Source of the DNA: Anaerolineae bacterium
GTDB lineage: Bacteria; Chloroflexota; Anaerolineae; Aggregatilineales; Phototrophicaceae
NCBI GenBank assembly: GCA_025454715.1
Contig: JALONY010000109.1
Coordinates: 1 to 6,147 of the forward strand
Direction of reading: 5' to 3'
DNA length: 6,147 nt
Of this stretch, positions 1 through 5,708 are shown one piece after another (the stretch's first letter is position 1; every line of letters starts with the position of its first letter). The notes beneath the pieces were generated by a model, which saw only the letters and a list, made by a program, of their open reading frames with translations, did not search any database and was not told where the DNA came from. A program made the translations under genes and the position numbers.

Positions 1-601
1 CGCCGGTGTCGAGGTCGAGGCCGGACGGGCAATCGACGGCGATGACCCATTGCTTGGGCGGGCGCTGCACCTGCCCCCCTGCGGTCGGGGTGTTGAGCGG
101 GCGGGCTTGGCGGGCGTTGGCGCGCTCATTCAGAGCTTGGCGGGCGAAGCGCAAGATGCGCTGTGCCTCGCCCTTGACCGGCAGGCGCGCCCCGAACCCC
201 AGCACCGCGTCGATGAGCAGGTCGGCGCTGCCGACCATCTGGCGGATGACGCGCCCGTCGCGGTCATCCTCGGAATAGGCGACGAACACGCCCGCGCTCA
301 GGGCGGCCTCGACCAGCGGGTCGTCCTCGCGGCGGGTCTGCAACAGAGTGCGGACTTGCGAGTCGGGCAGGAGCTGGCGCAAACGCACCGCCGCAATCAG
401 GCCATCGCCGCCGTTGCCGCCGCTGCCGACCAAGACCGTGACGCGCACGGGTGAGTCGAAGTGGTCACGGGCGCGCTGGGCGGCCAGCTCGGCCACGCAC
501 CCGCCCGCGTCTTGCATCATCCGGTCATACGGGTAGCCGTTTTGGTCGGCGTCGGCTTCTAGGGCGCGCATCTGGTCGATGGTCAGCACGGATAGGGGCA
601 T
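1..601 (-). CDS. nnrE: NAD(P)H-hydrate epimerase (YjeF N-terminal domain), 3' end outside window
   Basis: This enzyme epimerises the R form of damaged NAD(P)H hydrate to the S form, which the partner dehydratase NnrD then repairs; it is a cytosolic metabolite-repair function. Two hundred residues are visible. The N-terminus has the family pattern TIDQMRALEADA followed by MMQDAGG. The Rossmann-like nucleotide loop is VLVGSGGNGGDG at about 56-67, with N63 and D66 in the ion/substrate-binding positions. LIDAVLGFG (129-137) supplies the conserved catalytic Asp D131, and AVDCPSGLDLDTG (188-200) is the second signature. Between the last two motifs lies an Arg/Gln/Ala-rich stretch (about 145-182), longer than in E. 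coli. The start ATG at 601 is preceded by AAGG about 11 nt upstream. The gene follows a strong terminator closely. Whether a C-terminal NnrD kinase-like domain is fused, as in many bacteria, cannot be seen. Family assignment is firm. Confidence 0.93.
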   Translation of the reverse strand, partial: MPLSVLTIDQMRALEADADQNGYPYDRMMQDAGGCVAELAAQRARDHFDSPVRVTVLVGSGGNGGDGLIAAVRLRQLLPDSQVRTLLQTRREDDPLVEAALSAGVFVAYSEDDRDGRVIRQMVGSADLLIDAVLGFGARLPVKGEAQRILRFARQALNERANARQARPLNTPTAGGQVQRPPKQWVIAVDCPSGLDLDTG

Positions 602-632
602 GGGCGGGGCATCCTTGGCAGGCGTAGGCGAC

Positions 633-669
633 AAAAAACGGGTTTGCGCCAAGTATAGCGCAAACCCGT
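633..669 (-). terminator. Rho-independent terminator of the polyprenyl synthase gene
   Basis: Read on the minus strand, ACGGGTTTGCGC (669-658) and GCGCAAACCCGT (649-638) form a perfect 12-bp stem around an 8-nt loop, followed directly by six T residues (638-633, the first being the end of the stem). It lies 28 bp after the stop codon of the isoprenyl diphosphate synthase gene and 31 bp before the nnrE start. The plus strand has no T tract after the stem, so it should act in one direction only. Confidence 0.93.
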
Positions 670-696
670 CTGGGGTGGTCTGACCGGTGCGGTCGG

Positions 697-1650
697 TTAG
701 TTGATGCGGTCGATCGTCTGGTGCGCCAGCGAGACCAGCGCGCTCTTGGCCGCCGAGTCGGGCAGCACGTCGAGCTGGGCAATCGCCATCTCGACCAGCA
801 CGCGGGCTTGGTCGCGGCCTTTTTGGATGGTGTCGCCGGAGAACGCCTTGCGCTTGATGGCTTCCATCGGGTCTTCGACCGGCTTATCGGCCACGGCGGC
901 GAACCCACGGCCTTGGTCGAGGTCGATGCCGGAGGTCTTGCCGAGCTGGATGCTGTCGGCGGTCAGGTCGAGGATGTCGTCGATGACTTGGAAGGCGAGG
1001 CCGATGTTATAGCCGTACAGCGCCAGCGCCTCGACCACGTCGGGCTTGGCACCGGCCTTGCGCGACCCCAAGATGGCGCCGGCCTTGAACAGCGCGGCGG
1101 TCTTGCGGGCGATGATGTCCATGTAGACCTCGCGGGTGAAGCGGTTTTCCTTCACGGCTTGCGCCTGAAGCGTCTCGCCCTCGACCAGCGCGACGGTGGC
1201 CTCGGCCAGCACGACGTTCAGGTCGCGGTGGGGCGCCATCAGCTCATAGACCTTGGTAAACAAGAAGTCACCGGTCAGGAGGGCGAAGGTGCGCCCCCAG
1301 ATGGCGTTGACCGACGGGCGGCCACGGCGCATCACCCCGTGATCGTTGATGTCGTCGTGGACGACGCTGGCGGTGTGCACCAGCTCCAGCGCGGCGGCGA
1401 GGTCGGTCACGTCGGCAGGGTTCTTGCCGCCACAGGCCAAGTAGGCCAAGACGGTCAGGCGCGGGCGGTAGCGCTTGCCACCCGCCGCGAGGATGTGGCG
1501 ACTGGCGTCGCGCAGCACCGTCACGTCGGAGTCGCAGGCGGTGACCATGCGGTGATCGATGGCCTCGAGCGCGTCTTGGACGCGGGCGTCGAGGTCAAGC
1601 CGGTCGGATGAGTGACCGTTGGTGTAGGTGTATGCTACGTTCATCGCCAT
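697..1650 (-). CDS. Trans-isoprenyl (polyprenyl) diphosphate synthase
   Basis: This soluble 317-residue enzyme condenses allylic diphosphates with isopentenyl diphosphate, using Mg2+. Family motifs appear in order: GKRYRP at 58-63; the first Asp-rich motif DDIND at 99-103, followed by RR at 108-109; KT at 183-184; and the second Asp-rich motif DDILD at 224-228. The positions four and five residues before the first motif are small (S95, A94), not aromatic. In this family that usually permits chains longer than C20, so a menaquinone-type side-chain synthase (HepT/IspB-like) is the likeliest role; geranylgeranyl diphosphate synthase is the alternative. The stretch after the second motif (GKTSGIDLDQG, 237-247) departs from the usual GKPxGxDLxxG and lacks the usual TLP triplet. 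The start ATG at 1650 has GAGGGG about 8 nt upstream (1659-1664); a second ATG two codons in is possible. The gene has its own promoter and terminator and is probably monocistronic. Confidence 0.95.
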   Translation of the reverse strand: MAMNVAYTYTNGHSSDRLDLDARVQDALEAIDHRMVTACDSDVTVLRDASRHILAAGGKRYRPRLTVLAYLACGGKNPADVTDLAAALELVHTASVVHDDINDHGVMRRGRPSVNAIWGRTFALLTGDFLFTKVYELMAPHRDLNVVLAEATVALVEGETLQAQAVKENRFTREVYMDIIARKTAALFKAGAILGSRKAGAKPDVVEALALYGYNIGLAFQVIDDILDLTADSIQLGKTSGIDLDQGRGFAAVADKPVEDPMEAIKRKAFSGDTIQKGRDQARVLVEMAIAQLDVLPDSAAKSALVSLAHQTIDRIN

Positions 1651-1727
1651 GAGATGCGCCCCTCAACTTCTCTGCGCGGTGTGTTTGAGTGCAAGTTTGT
1701 TTGTGACGTTCAGAACTAACTAAAACT

Positions 1728-1756
1728 AGTATACACTGACCCCGATGAGCGGTCAA
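1728..1756 (-). promoter_or_regulatory. Sigma70-type promoter for the polyprenyl synthase gene
   Basis: On the minus strand the -35 element TTGACC (1756-1751) and the -10 element TATACT (1733-1728) are separated by exactly 17 bp. Each hexamer matches the consensus at five of six positions. Transcription would start near 1720, giving a leader of about 70 nt before the ATG at 1650. The -35 lies only about 20 bp past the stop codon of the upstream membrane-protein gene. No terminator is visible between the two, so read-through from the upstream operon may add to expression. Confidence 0.8.
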
Positions 1757-1776
1757 CCAACTCACTCACAAGAGTC

Positions 1777-2220
1777 TTAAACCACGTTTAATCCGAGGCG
1801 CGCCCATACACCAATCAAGAGCGCGCCGCGCCCCGACCATGCGAGGGTGCGAATCCAATTGGAGGCGACCAGCGCGGTGTGGGTGGCGGCGTCGAAGCCA
1901 CCGGCGAGGCGGTTGTGCTGCGGGACGTTGACGCAAGCCGTCACGATCCAGACCACGGCCAACAGCGCGAAACTGCCCCACAACATCAAACGGGCGGGTG
2001 GGTCTCCCTGAAAACCGATCAACAGGCCAGCGGTGAGCAACTCGACCATCATGATGGGGCCGACCAGCAAGGTGATGCGGTTGATATGCTCCAGCTCGTA
2101 GGCCACGAACGCCTCGCGCCCGACCATGCTCATCAGCGGGTAGTGCAGAAACTGAATGGTGAGGATGAGGCCGACGAGGATGAAGGTGACGGCGGTGTGT
2201 ATCAGCAGCAGCAGACTCAT
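1777..2220 (-). CDS. Small four-helix integral membrane protein, DUF1772-like, function unknown
   Basis: The 147-residue product is strongly hydrophobic. Likely membrane segments lie at about 4-24, 48-70, 78-98 and 126-145. Polar conserved-looking patches sit between them: HYPLM (26-30), the stretch YELEHINRI (41-49), VPQHNRL (99-105), and NWIRTLAWSGR (121-131) just before and into the last helix. The combination of a P-x-[HN]-x-x-L motif after helix 3 and a W-x-R-T motif near the C-terminus resembles DUF1772 (anthrone-oxygenase-like) membrane proteins. This is pattern memory and was not tested by a search. The ATG at 2220 follows the TAA of the HAD-DinB gene after only 3 bp, and the purine-rich GTGAG of a weak ribosome-binding site lies inside that gene, so translation is probably coupled. 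It is the last gene of the yebC-led unit. No substrate can be proposed. Confidence 0.85.
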   Translation of the reverse strand: MSLLLLIHTAVTFILVGLILTIQFLHYPLMSMVGREAFVAYELEHINRITLLVGPIMMVELLTAGLLIGFQGDPPARLMLWGSFALLAVVWIVTACVNVPQHNRLAGGFDAATHTALVASNWIRTLAWSGRGALLIGVWARLGLNVV

Positions 2221-2223
2221 GGA

Positions 2224-3375
2224 TTACTCACAGCCTCCGATGGTTTGGCACAACTGGCGTAAGTGTAACCGGTCGTGTTGGGCAGTGAAATAGGCCATCT
2301 CGAGCAGGGTGGTCGGGCCGAAGATGCTGTGGCGTGCTGGGCGCGCCCAAGCGTCTGGGGCGAGTGACTCGATGAAGCGCAGGGTGTCTTGGCGCGCCGC
2401 GAAGAAGGCGCGGGCGGCCTGTGCCCCGTCGTCGAAACAGGGTGGGAAGTCGGTGGCGTTGGCGGGTGCGGGCGGCTCTGCGATGAACGGGTTGTCTTGG
2501 GCGTGGATCGTCTGGAGGCGTGGGCGGTGCACCAACCCCTCGTGCTCGTACAGGTGGCACACGATTTGCAGGGGTGACCACTCGTTTTCGAACGGGTGTT
2601 GGTTCCAGAAATGGGCGGGCATATCGGCGATTTGGCCGAACAACGCGCCGAGGTTGCCCAGCCATTGCGGGGCGATGGCGGCGGGCTGGAGCGGGTTGGG
2701 TTGCCACATGGCGAAGCGCGGCAGCACCTCGAAATACGAGTCGTGCTGGTGCACGTCCATGCTGACGGTGTGCAAGCCGATGGCCGAGGCGGCGTGTTGG
2801 TCGTTGATGGGGTGGTCGCCGACCATCACGACCTCATCCGGCTCGAGGCCGACCCGCGCCAGAATCTCGGCGTAATAGGCGGGGTTGGGCTTGGCGAAGT
2901 GCATCGCCTCGGCGGTGGTCACGAAATCGTAGGCGGCGAAGTCGGGGGTGAGGCCAGCCCACGCGAGGCGCTGGCGGATGGCGCTCTCGGGGTAGAGCGG
3001 GTTGGTGGCGATGACGACTTTGTAGCCCGCGCCCCGCGTGCGGTCGATGATTTCGGCGGAGCGCGCGCCCGGGTGGGTGAGGGTGTGGAGCGCGGGGTAT
3101 TCCTCGGCGTAGAAGTCCTCGAACAGGGCGCGTATCTCGGCGGCGGGGCGGTCGAAGGTCGGCTCGAGCATGGCCAGCATCAGGTCGAGGTTGTTTTGGT
3201 CGCCGGTGCGGGCGCCCGAGACGACCGGGATGCTCTTGCGGATGGTCGGGGCGGGGTCGATGTTGCAGCGTGCGGTGAAATAGCGCGTCAGGCTGCCCAG
3301 ATAACCGCGGATGAACGAGTCGGTCGGGTTGCCCAGCAGGGTGTCGTCGAGGTCGAAAAAGACGGCTTTAATCAT
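2224..3375 (-). CDS. HAD-family phosphatase fused to a C-terminal DinB-like domain
   Basis: The 383-residue protein has two recognisable halves. Residues 1 to about 215 are a haloacid-dehalogenase-type hydrolase. Motif I is DLDDTL with nucleophile D8 and acid D10; motif II is the T124 of VVIATN; motif III is K162 in AKPNP; motif IV is GDHPIND with D187 and D192. All catalytic residues are present, so it should be an active Mg2+-dependent phosphatase; the substrate is unknown. Residues about 236-380 look like a DinB/YfiT four-helix domain: EWSPLQIVCHLYEHE gives H274, and QHDRLH gives H367 and H371, a plausible three-histidine metal site. The start at 3375 was chosen because MIKAVFFDLDD begins exactly at the HAD core and AAGG lies 5 nt upstream (3381-3384). 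A 25-residue in-frame extension to 3450 would sit inside the upstream gene and has no family character. The ATG overlaps the end of the upstream gene by 8 bp. Confidence 0.9.
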   Translation of the reverse strand: MIKAVFFDLDDTLLGNPTDSFIRGYLGSLTRYFTARCNIDPAPTIRKSIPVVSGARTGDQNNLDLMLAMLEPTFDRPAAEIRALFEDFYAEEYPALHTLTHPGARSAEIIDRTRGAGYKVVIATNPLYPESAIRQRLAWAGLTPDFAAYDFVTTAEAMHFAKPNPAYYAEILARVGLEPDEVVMVGDHPINDQHAASAIGLHTVSMDVHQHDSYFEVLPRFAMWQPNPLQPAAIAPQWLGNLGALFGQIADMPAHFWNQHPFENEWSPLQIVCHLYEHEGLVHRPRLQTIHAQDNPFIAEPPAPANATDFPPCFDDGAQAARAFFAARQDTLRFIESLAPDAWARPARHSIFGPTTLLEMAYFTAQHDRLHLRQLCQTIGGCE

Positions 3376-3727
3376 CGGTGCCTTCGAGCGCCTTTCGGAA
3401 CAAGTCGAGGCCGTCGGTGCGCGCTTTGGCGCACTCGGGGCAACCGACATAGGGGTCGGGGACGGGGATGCGGTGGCGCAGGCAGGTGGCGGTGATGTCG
3501 AGGACGCGCACGAACCCCAACAGTTTGGAGCGGATGGTCAGGGTTAGGGCGAGGTCGGGCGAGGCGTTGGCGTTGAGGATGTCGGGGACGCGGCATTTGG
3601 CGCAGTCGGTGGGGTGCCAGCGCTTGGAGTCGAGGTTTTCTTTGGCGAGGCGGCACTCTTGGATGTTGCGCCCGCGGTGAAAGTCCTCGTAGTAGTGTTT
3701 ACAATCGCGGCCTGCGGGGGTTCGCAT
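3368..3727 (-). CDS. Cysteine-rich small protein of unknown function
   Basis: I do not recognise a named family. The 119-residue soluble product has seven cysteines: C9, C25, C42, C45, C82, C96 and C99. These include two CxxC pairs (DCAKC at 41-45 and GCPEC at 95-99), plus histidines H11, H17, H38 and H85. The spacing suggests a zinc- or iron-sulfur-binding fold, possibly zinc-ribbon-like. Other striking patches are GRNIQECRL (19-27) and RWHPTDC (36-42). The N-terminus has no signal peptide and there are no membrane segments. The ATG at 3727 was chosen over the in-frame GTG at 3745 because GGAGAAGAG (3740-3732) sits just upstream with 9 nt between GGAG and ATG, and the GTG would reach into the ruvA stop region. 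It starts 19 bp after ruvA and overlaps the HAD-DinB gene by 8 bp, so it is an integral member of the operon. Confidence 0.85.
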   Translation of the reverse strand: MRTPAGRDCKHYYEDFHRGRNIQECRLAKENLDSKRWHPTDCAKCRVPDILNANASPDLALTLTIRSKLLGFVRVLDITATCLRHRIPVPDPYVGCPECAKARTDGLDLFRKALEGTDD

Positions 3728-3731
3728 GGGT

Positions 3732-3740
3732 CTCTTCTCC
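3732..3740 (-). promoter_or_regulatory. Ribosome-binding site deciding the start of the cysteine-rich protein
   Basis: The minus strand reads GGAGAAGAG, then ACCC and the ATG at 3727. GGAG is 9 nt from the ATG. The GTG at 3745 lies upstream of this site and would leave it inside the coding region. Confidence 0.75.
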
Positions 3741-3746
3741 GGCACA

Positions 3747-4319
3747 CTAAGCGAAGTAGCGCAACGCCAGCGTCAGGCGCTCCTCGACCGAGTTGGGGGC
3801 GTCGGGGGGCAGGGCTTGGACGGCGGTCTGAGCTTCGACGATGCTGTAGCCGAGCGCGACCAGCGAGTCGATGACATCGCTGTTCACGTCGTTGAAGGCG
3901 GCCACCGGCACGGCGTCGAGGCCGCCACCGGCGAGCTTGTCCTTCAGTTCAAAGAGGATTTTTTGGGCGGTTTTCTTACCGATTCCCGGGACGCGGGTCA
4001 GGATTTCGGGGCGGTCGGCCACCACGGCGTTGCGGAGCGAGTCGCTGGAGAGGGTAGAGAGGATGGCGAGGGCGACCTTGGGGCCGACCCCGCTGACGGT
4101 CAGCAACAACTCGAACAGGTCGCGCTCGGCGGCGGTGGTGAAGCCATAGAGCGTCATCGAGTCCTCGCGGACGATGAGCGAGGTGTGGGCGGTCAGGGTG
4201 TCGCCCAATGCGCCGGTGAGGGTGGGCGGGCAAAACAGCTTGTAGCCGACGCCACCGGCCATCAACACGACGTGGTCACGCCCGTCGTGGGCGAGCTGGC
4301 CTTGAACGAGGGCAATCAT
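3747..4319 (-). CDS. ruvA: Holliday junction branch-migration protein RuvA
   Basis: RuvA tetramers bind four-way DNA junctions and load the RuvB helicase. The 190-residue product has the normal family length and layout. The N-terminal OB-fold (about 1-62) opens with MIALVQGQL and ends with the typical SMTLYGF. Two helix-hairpin-helix motifs follow, with hairpins SGVGPK (76-81) and PGIGKK (111-116). A Gly-containing linker near 130-145 leads to the RuvB-contacting domain III (about 147-190), which includes the typical ALGYSIVEAQTAV. The ATG at 4319 was chosen because it forms an ATGA overlap with the ruvC stop and is preceded by GGAGGAG with 7 nt spacing. An in-frame TTG at 4325 would only add two residues. 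ruvB, often adjacent in other bacteria, does not follow. Confidence 0.98.
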   Translation of the reverse strand: MIALVQGQLAHDGRDHVVLMAGGVGYKLFCPPTLTGALGDTLTAHTSLIVREDSMTLYGFTTAAERDLFELLLTVSGVGPKVALAILSTLSSDSLRNAVVADRPEILTRVPGIGKKTAQKILFELKDKLAGGGLDAVPVAAFNDVNSDVIDSLVALGYSIVEAQTAVQALPPDAPNSVEERLTLALRYFA

Positions 4320-4816
4320 CCCCAATCTCCTCCGAGGGTGCTGTAACGGGCGCTGTGCAGGTCGGTGATGGCGATGGCGAGGGCGTCGGCAGCGTCGTCG
4401 GGCTTGGGGATTTTGTCGAGGCCGAGCATCAGGCGCACCATCTCTTGCATCTGGCGCTTATCGGCGGCACCGTAGCCGGTCAGGCTTTGCTTGACGGCGT
4501 TGGGCTTGTACTCGGCGATGGGGATGCGGGCTTGGTGGAGCGCCAGCATGATGACGCCGCGGGCTTGGGCGACGGTGATGGCGGTGGTGACGTTTTTGGC
4601 GAAGAACATCTCCTCGACACCGACGCGGTCGGGCTTATATTGGCGCAGGACGGCGGTCAGGCCATCGTAGATGATTTCCAGCCGCTCCCACATCGGCATC
4701 CCGGCGGGGGTGGTAATCACGTCGTAGGCGACGGGCTGGAGCGCGCCGTCCGAAAGCTCGCGCACCAGCCCATAGCCGACGATGGCGGTACCCGGGTCGA
4801 TGCCCAGCGCCAACAT
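4316..4816 (-). CDS. ruvC: Crossover junction endodeoxyribonuclease RuvC
   Basis: RuvC is the dimeric, Mg2+-dependent resolvase that nicks Holliday junctions symmetrically. The 166-residue product opens with MLALGIDPGT, giving the first catalytic Asp D7. VGVEEMFFAKN (65-75) supplies E68. AVKQSLTGYGAADK (107-120) is the conserved DNA-contact segment. DDAADALAIAI (140-150) provides D141 and D144. All four acidic residues equivalent to D7, E66, D138 and D141 of E. coli are therefore present. The ATG at 4816 lies 8 bp after the yebC stop. No clear ribosome-binding site precedes it, so translation probably depends on ribosomes finishing yebC. The stop overlaps the ruvA start by 4 bp (ATGA). Confidence 0.98.
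   Translation of the reverse strand: MLALGIDPGTAIVGYGLVRELSDGALQPVAYDVITTPAGMPMWERLEIIYDGLTAVLRQYKPDRVGVEEMFFAKNVTTAITVAQARGVIMLALHQARIPIAEYKPNAVKQSLTGYGAADKRQMQEMVRLMLGLDKIPKPDDAADALAIAITDLHSARYSTLGGDWG
4327..4333 (-). promoter_or_regulatory. Strong ribosome-binding site of ruvA
   Basis: GGAGGAG on the minus strand, inside the last codons of ruvC, stands 7 nt before the ATG at 4319. It is the best Shine-Dalgarno match in the operon and fixes the ruvA start. It should give RuvA a higher translation rate than RuvC, which has no comparable site; this would fit RuvA acting as a tetramer or octamer. Confidence 0.85.
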
Positions 4817-4824
4817 GAGGCGGG

Positions 4825-5580
4825 TTAGGCCGTCTCGAGCGCCGCGAGGGCGTCGTCGGTCACGCTCAGGTTGCTGGCCACGCTTTGCACGTCGTCCAGC
4901 TCTTCGAGCGCCTCTTGCAGCTTGAGGTTGGAGACCGCCGAGGGGATGGCGACCTCGGTCTCGGTGTTGGGTTGCCAGAACAATTCCGACTCGAGGACGC
5001 TGTAGCCTGCGGCGGTCAGGGCATTCTCGACCGGCGCGAGCAGCTCACGCGGGGTGTAGACGGCAAACGCGCCGTCTTCGTCGGTCACGTCGTCGGCACC
5101 GGCGTCGGCGGCAGTCATGAACAGCGCATCGAAATCGACGCCGTCGGGCTTGACGCGCAGGTAGCCCTTTTGGGTGAATTGCCACGCCACCGACCCCGCC
5201 GAGGCCAGCGAGCCGCCCGCACGGTTGAAGACGCGCTTGATGTCGGCCACCGAGCGGTTTTTGTTGTCGGTCAGCACGTCAATCAGGAAGGCGATGCCGT
5301 CGGGGCCGTAGCCCTCGTAGGTGATTTCTTCCATCTGCACGCCGTCGCCCAATTCGCCGAGGCCGCGCTTGATGGCGCGCTCGATGTTGTCCTTGGGCAT
5401 GTTGGCGGCCTTGGCCTTCTGGATGGCGATTTTCAGCTTGGGGTTGCTGGCTTCTTCGCCGCCGCTCTCACGCACCGCAATCATGATATCGCGGGCGACG
5501 CGGGTAAAAATCTTGCCGCGCTTGGCGTCTTCGGCGCCTTTGGCGCGCTTAATGGTAGACCATTTGCTGTGACCGGACAT
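4825..5580 (-). CDS. yebC: YebC/PmpR/TACO1-family protein
   Basis: The 251-residue product has the usual family length and the hallmark N-terminus MSGHSKWSTIKRAKGAEDAK, followed by the KxxKAxxxNMPKDNIERAIKRG region at about 53-74. The central section has EGYGPDGIAFLIDVLTDNKN (about 88-107) and GSVAWQF (about 128-134). The acidic C-terminus includes LEELDDVQSV. The family was long annotated as a transcriptional regulator. Mitochondrial TACO1 and more recent bacterial work support a role at the ribosome, helping translation of proline-rich stretches. Cytosolic. The ATG at 5580 has GGAG 9 nt upstream (5593-5590) and a good promoter just beyond. It is the first gene of the unit that continues into ruvC and ruvA, an arrangement seen in many bacteria. 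Confidence 0.97.
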   Translation of the reverse strand: MSGHSKWSTIKRAKGAEDAKRGKIFTRVARDIMIAVRESGGEEASNPKLKIAIQKAKAANMPKDNIERAIKRGLGELGDGVQMEEITYEGYGPDGIAFLIDVLTDNKNRSVADIKRVFNRAGGSLASAGSVAWQFTQKGYLRVKPDGVDFDALFMTAADAGADDVTDEDGAFAVYTPRELLAPVENALTAAGYSVLESELFWQPNTETEVAIPSAVSNLKLQEALEELDDVQSVASNLSVTDDALAALETA

Positions 5581-5598
5581 GACAGAACGCTCCGAGAA

Positions 5599-5629
5599 TT
5601 GACTAGAGTTTAGAGTGTTGTGATATTAT
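5599..5629 (+). promoter_or_regulatory. Candidate promoter for the plus-strand membrane protein
   Basis: TTGACT (5599-5604) is a five-of-six -35 match. TATTAT (5624-5629) is a five-of-six -10 match at 19 bp spacing; GATATT (5622-5627) at the ideal 17 bp matches four of six. Start would be near 5635, leaving a leader of about 70 nt. The -10 overlaps that of the opposing yebC promoter. Weaker call than the yebC promoter because of spacing. Confidence 0.45.
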
Positions 5630-5653
5630 AACCGACGGTTTCGGCTGAGTCGA
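5625..5653 (-). promoter_or_regulatory. Sigma70-type promoter for the yebC-ruvC-ruvA operon
   Basis: On the minus strand the perfect -10 hexamer TATAAT (5630-5625) is preceded at 17 bp by TCGACT (5653-5648), a four-of-six -35. Predicted start is near 5618, giving a leader of about 38 nt with the GGAG ribosome-binding site of yebC. No SOS-box-like CTG...CAG palindrome is obvious around it, so LexA control of this ruvCA copy is not suggested by eye. Confidence 0.75.
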
Positions 5654-5682
5654 GACGGGCGGTAAGGCTCTCACCCGTCTTT
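5653..5682 (+). other. Hairpin in the leader of the plus-strand gene
   Basis: AGACGGG (5653-5659) pairs with CCCGTCT (5674-5680) to give a 7-bp stem with a 14-nt loop, followed by only three T residues in total. It lies between the candidate plus-strand promoter and the start at 5709 and abuts the -35 of the opposing yebC promoter. It could be a weak attenuator, an operator, or chance in GC-rich DNA. The T run is too short for a confident terminator call. Confidence 0.3.
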
Positions 5683-5708
5683 CCAGTGGCGCAAAGACAA
5701 GGGATACC

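Noticed and set aside
651..658. TATACT in the terminator loop as an nnrE promoter
   Set aside because: The hexamer 17 bp upstream is GACCAC and there is no extended -10 TG, so it is not supported as a promoter by sequence alone.
721..1611. Long open frame on the plus strand opposite the polyprenyl synthase gene
   Set aside because: The minus strand encodes a complete prenyl synthase with all motifs. The plus frame is a GC-rich antisense shadow with biased Gly/Val/Asp/His content and no recognisable domain.
1760..1785. Possible terminator after the membrane-protein gene
   Set aside because: Only a 4-bp stem (ACTC/GAGT) is available and no T tract follows.
3376..3450. N-terminal extension of the HAD-DinB protein to 3450
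   Set aside because: The extra 25 residues lie inside the cysteine-rich gene and precede a perfect HAD start with its own ribosome-binding site.
2596..3495. Long open frame on the plus strand opposite the HAD-DinB gene
   Set aside because: Antisense shadow of a motif-complete HAD domain; it spans the boundary of two real minus-strand genes and has low-complexity Gly/Val/Arg composition.
3726..4346. Plus-strand open frame covering all of ruvA
   Set aside because: Exact antisense of a full-length RuvA; no ribosome-binding site and no family character.
4885..5613. Plus-strand open frame opposite yebC
   Set aside because: Antisense shadow; it runs through the yebC leader and promoter and has no domain signature.
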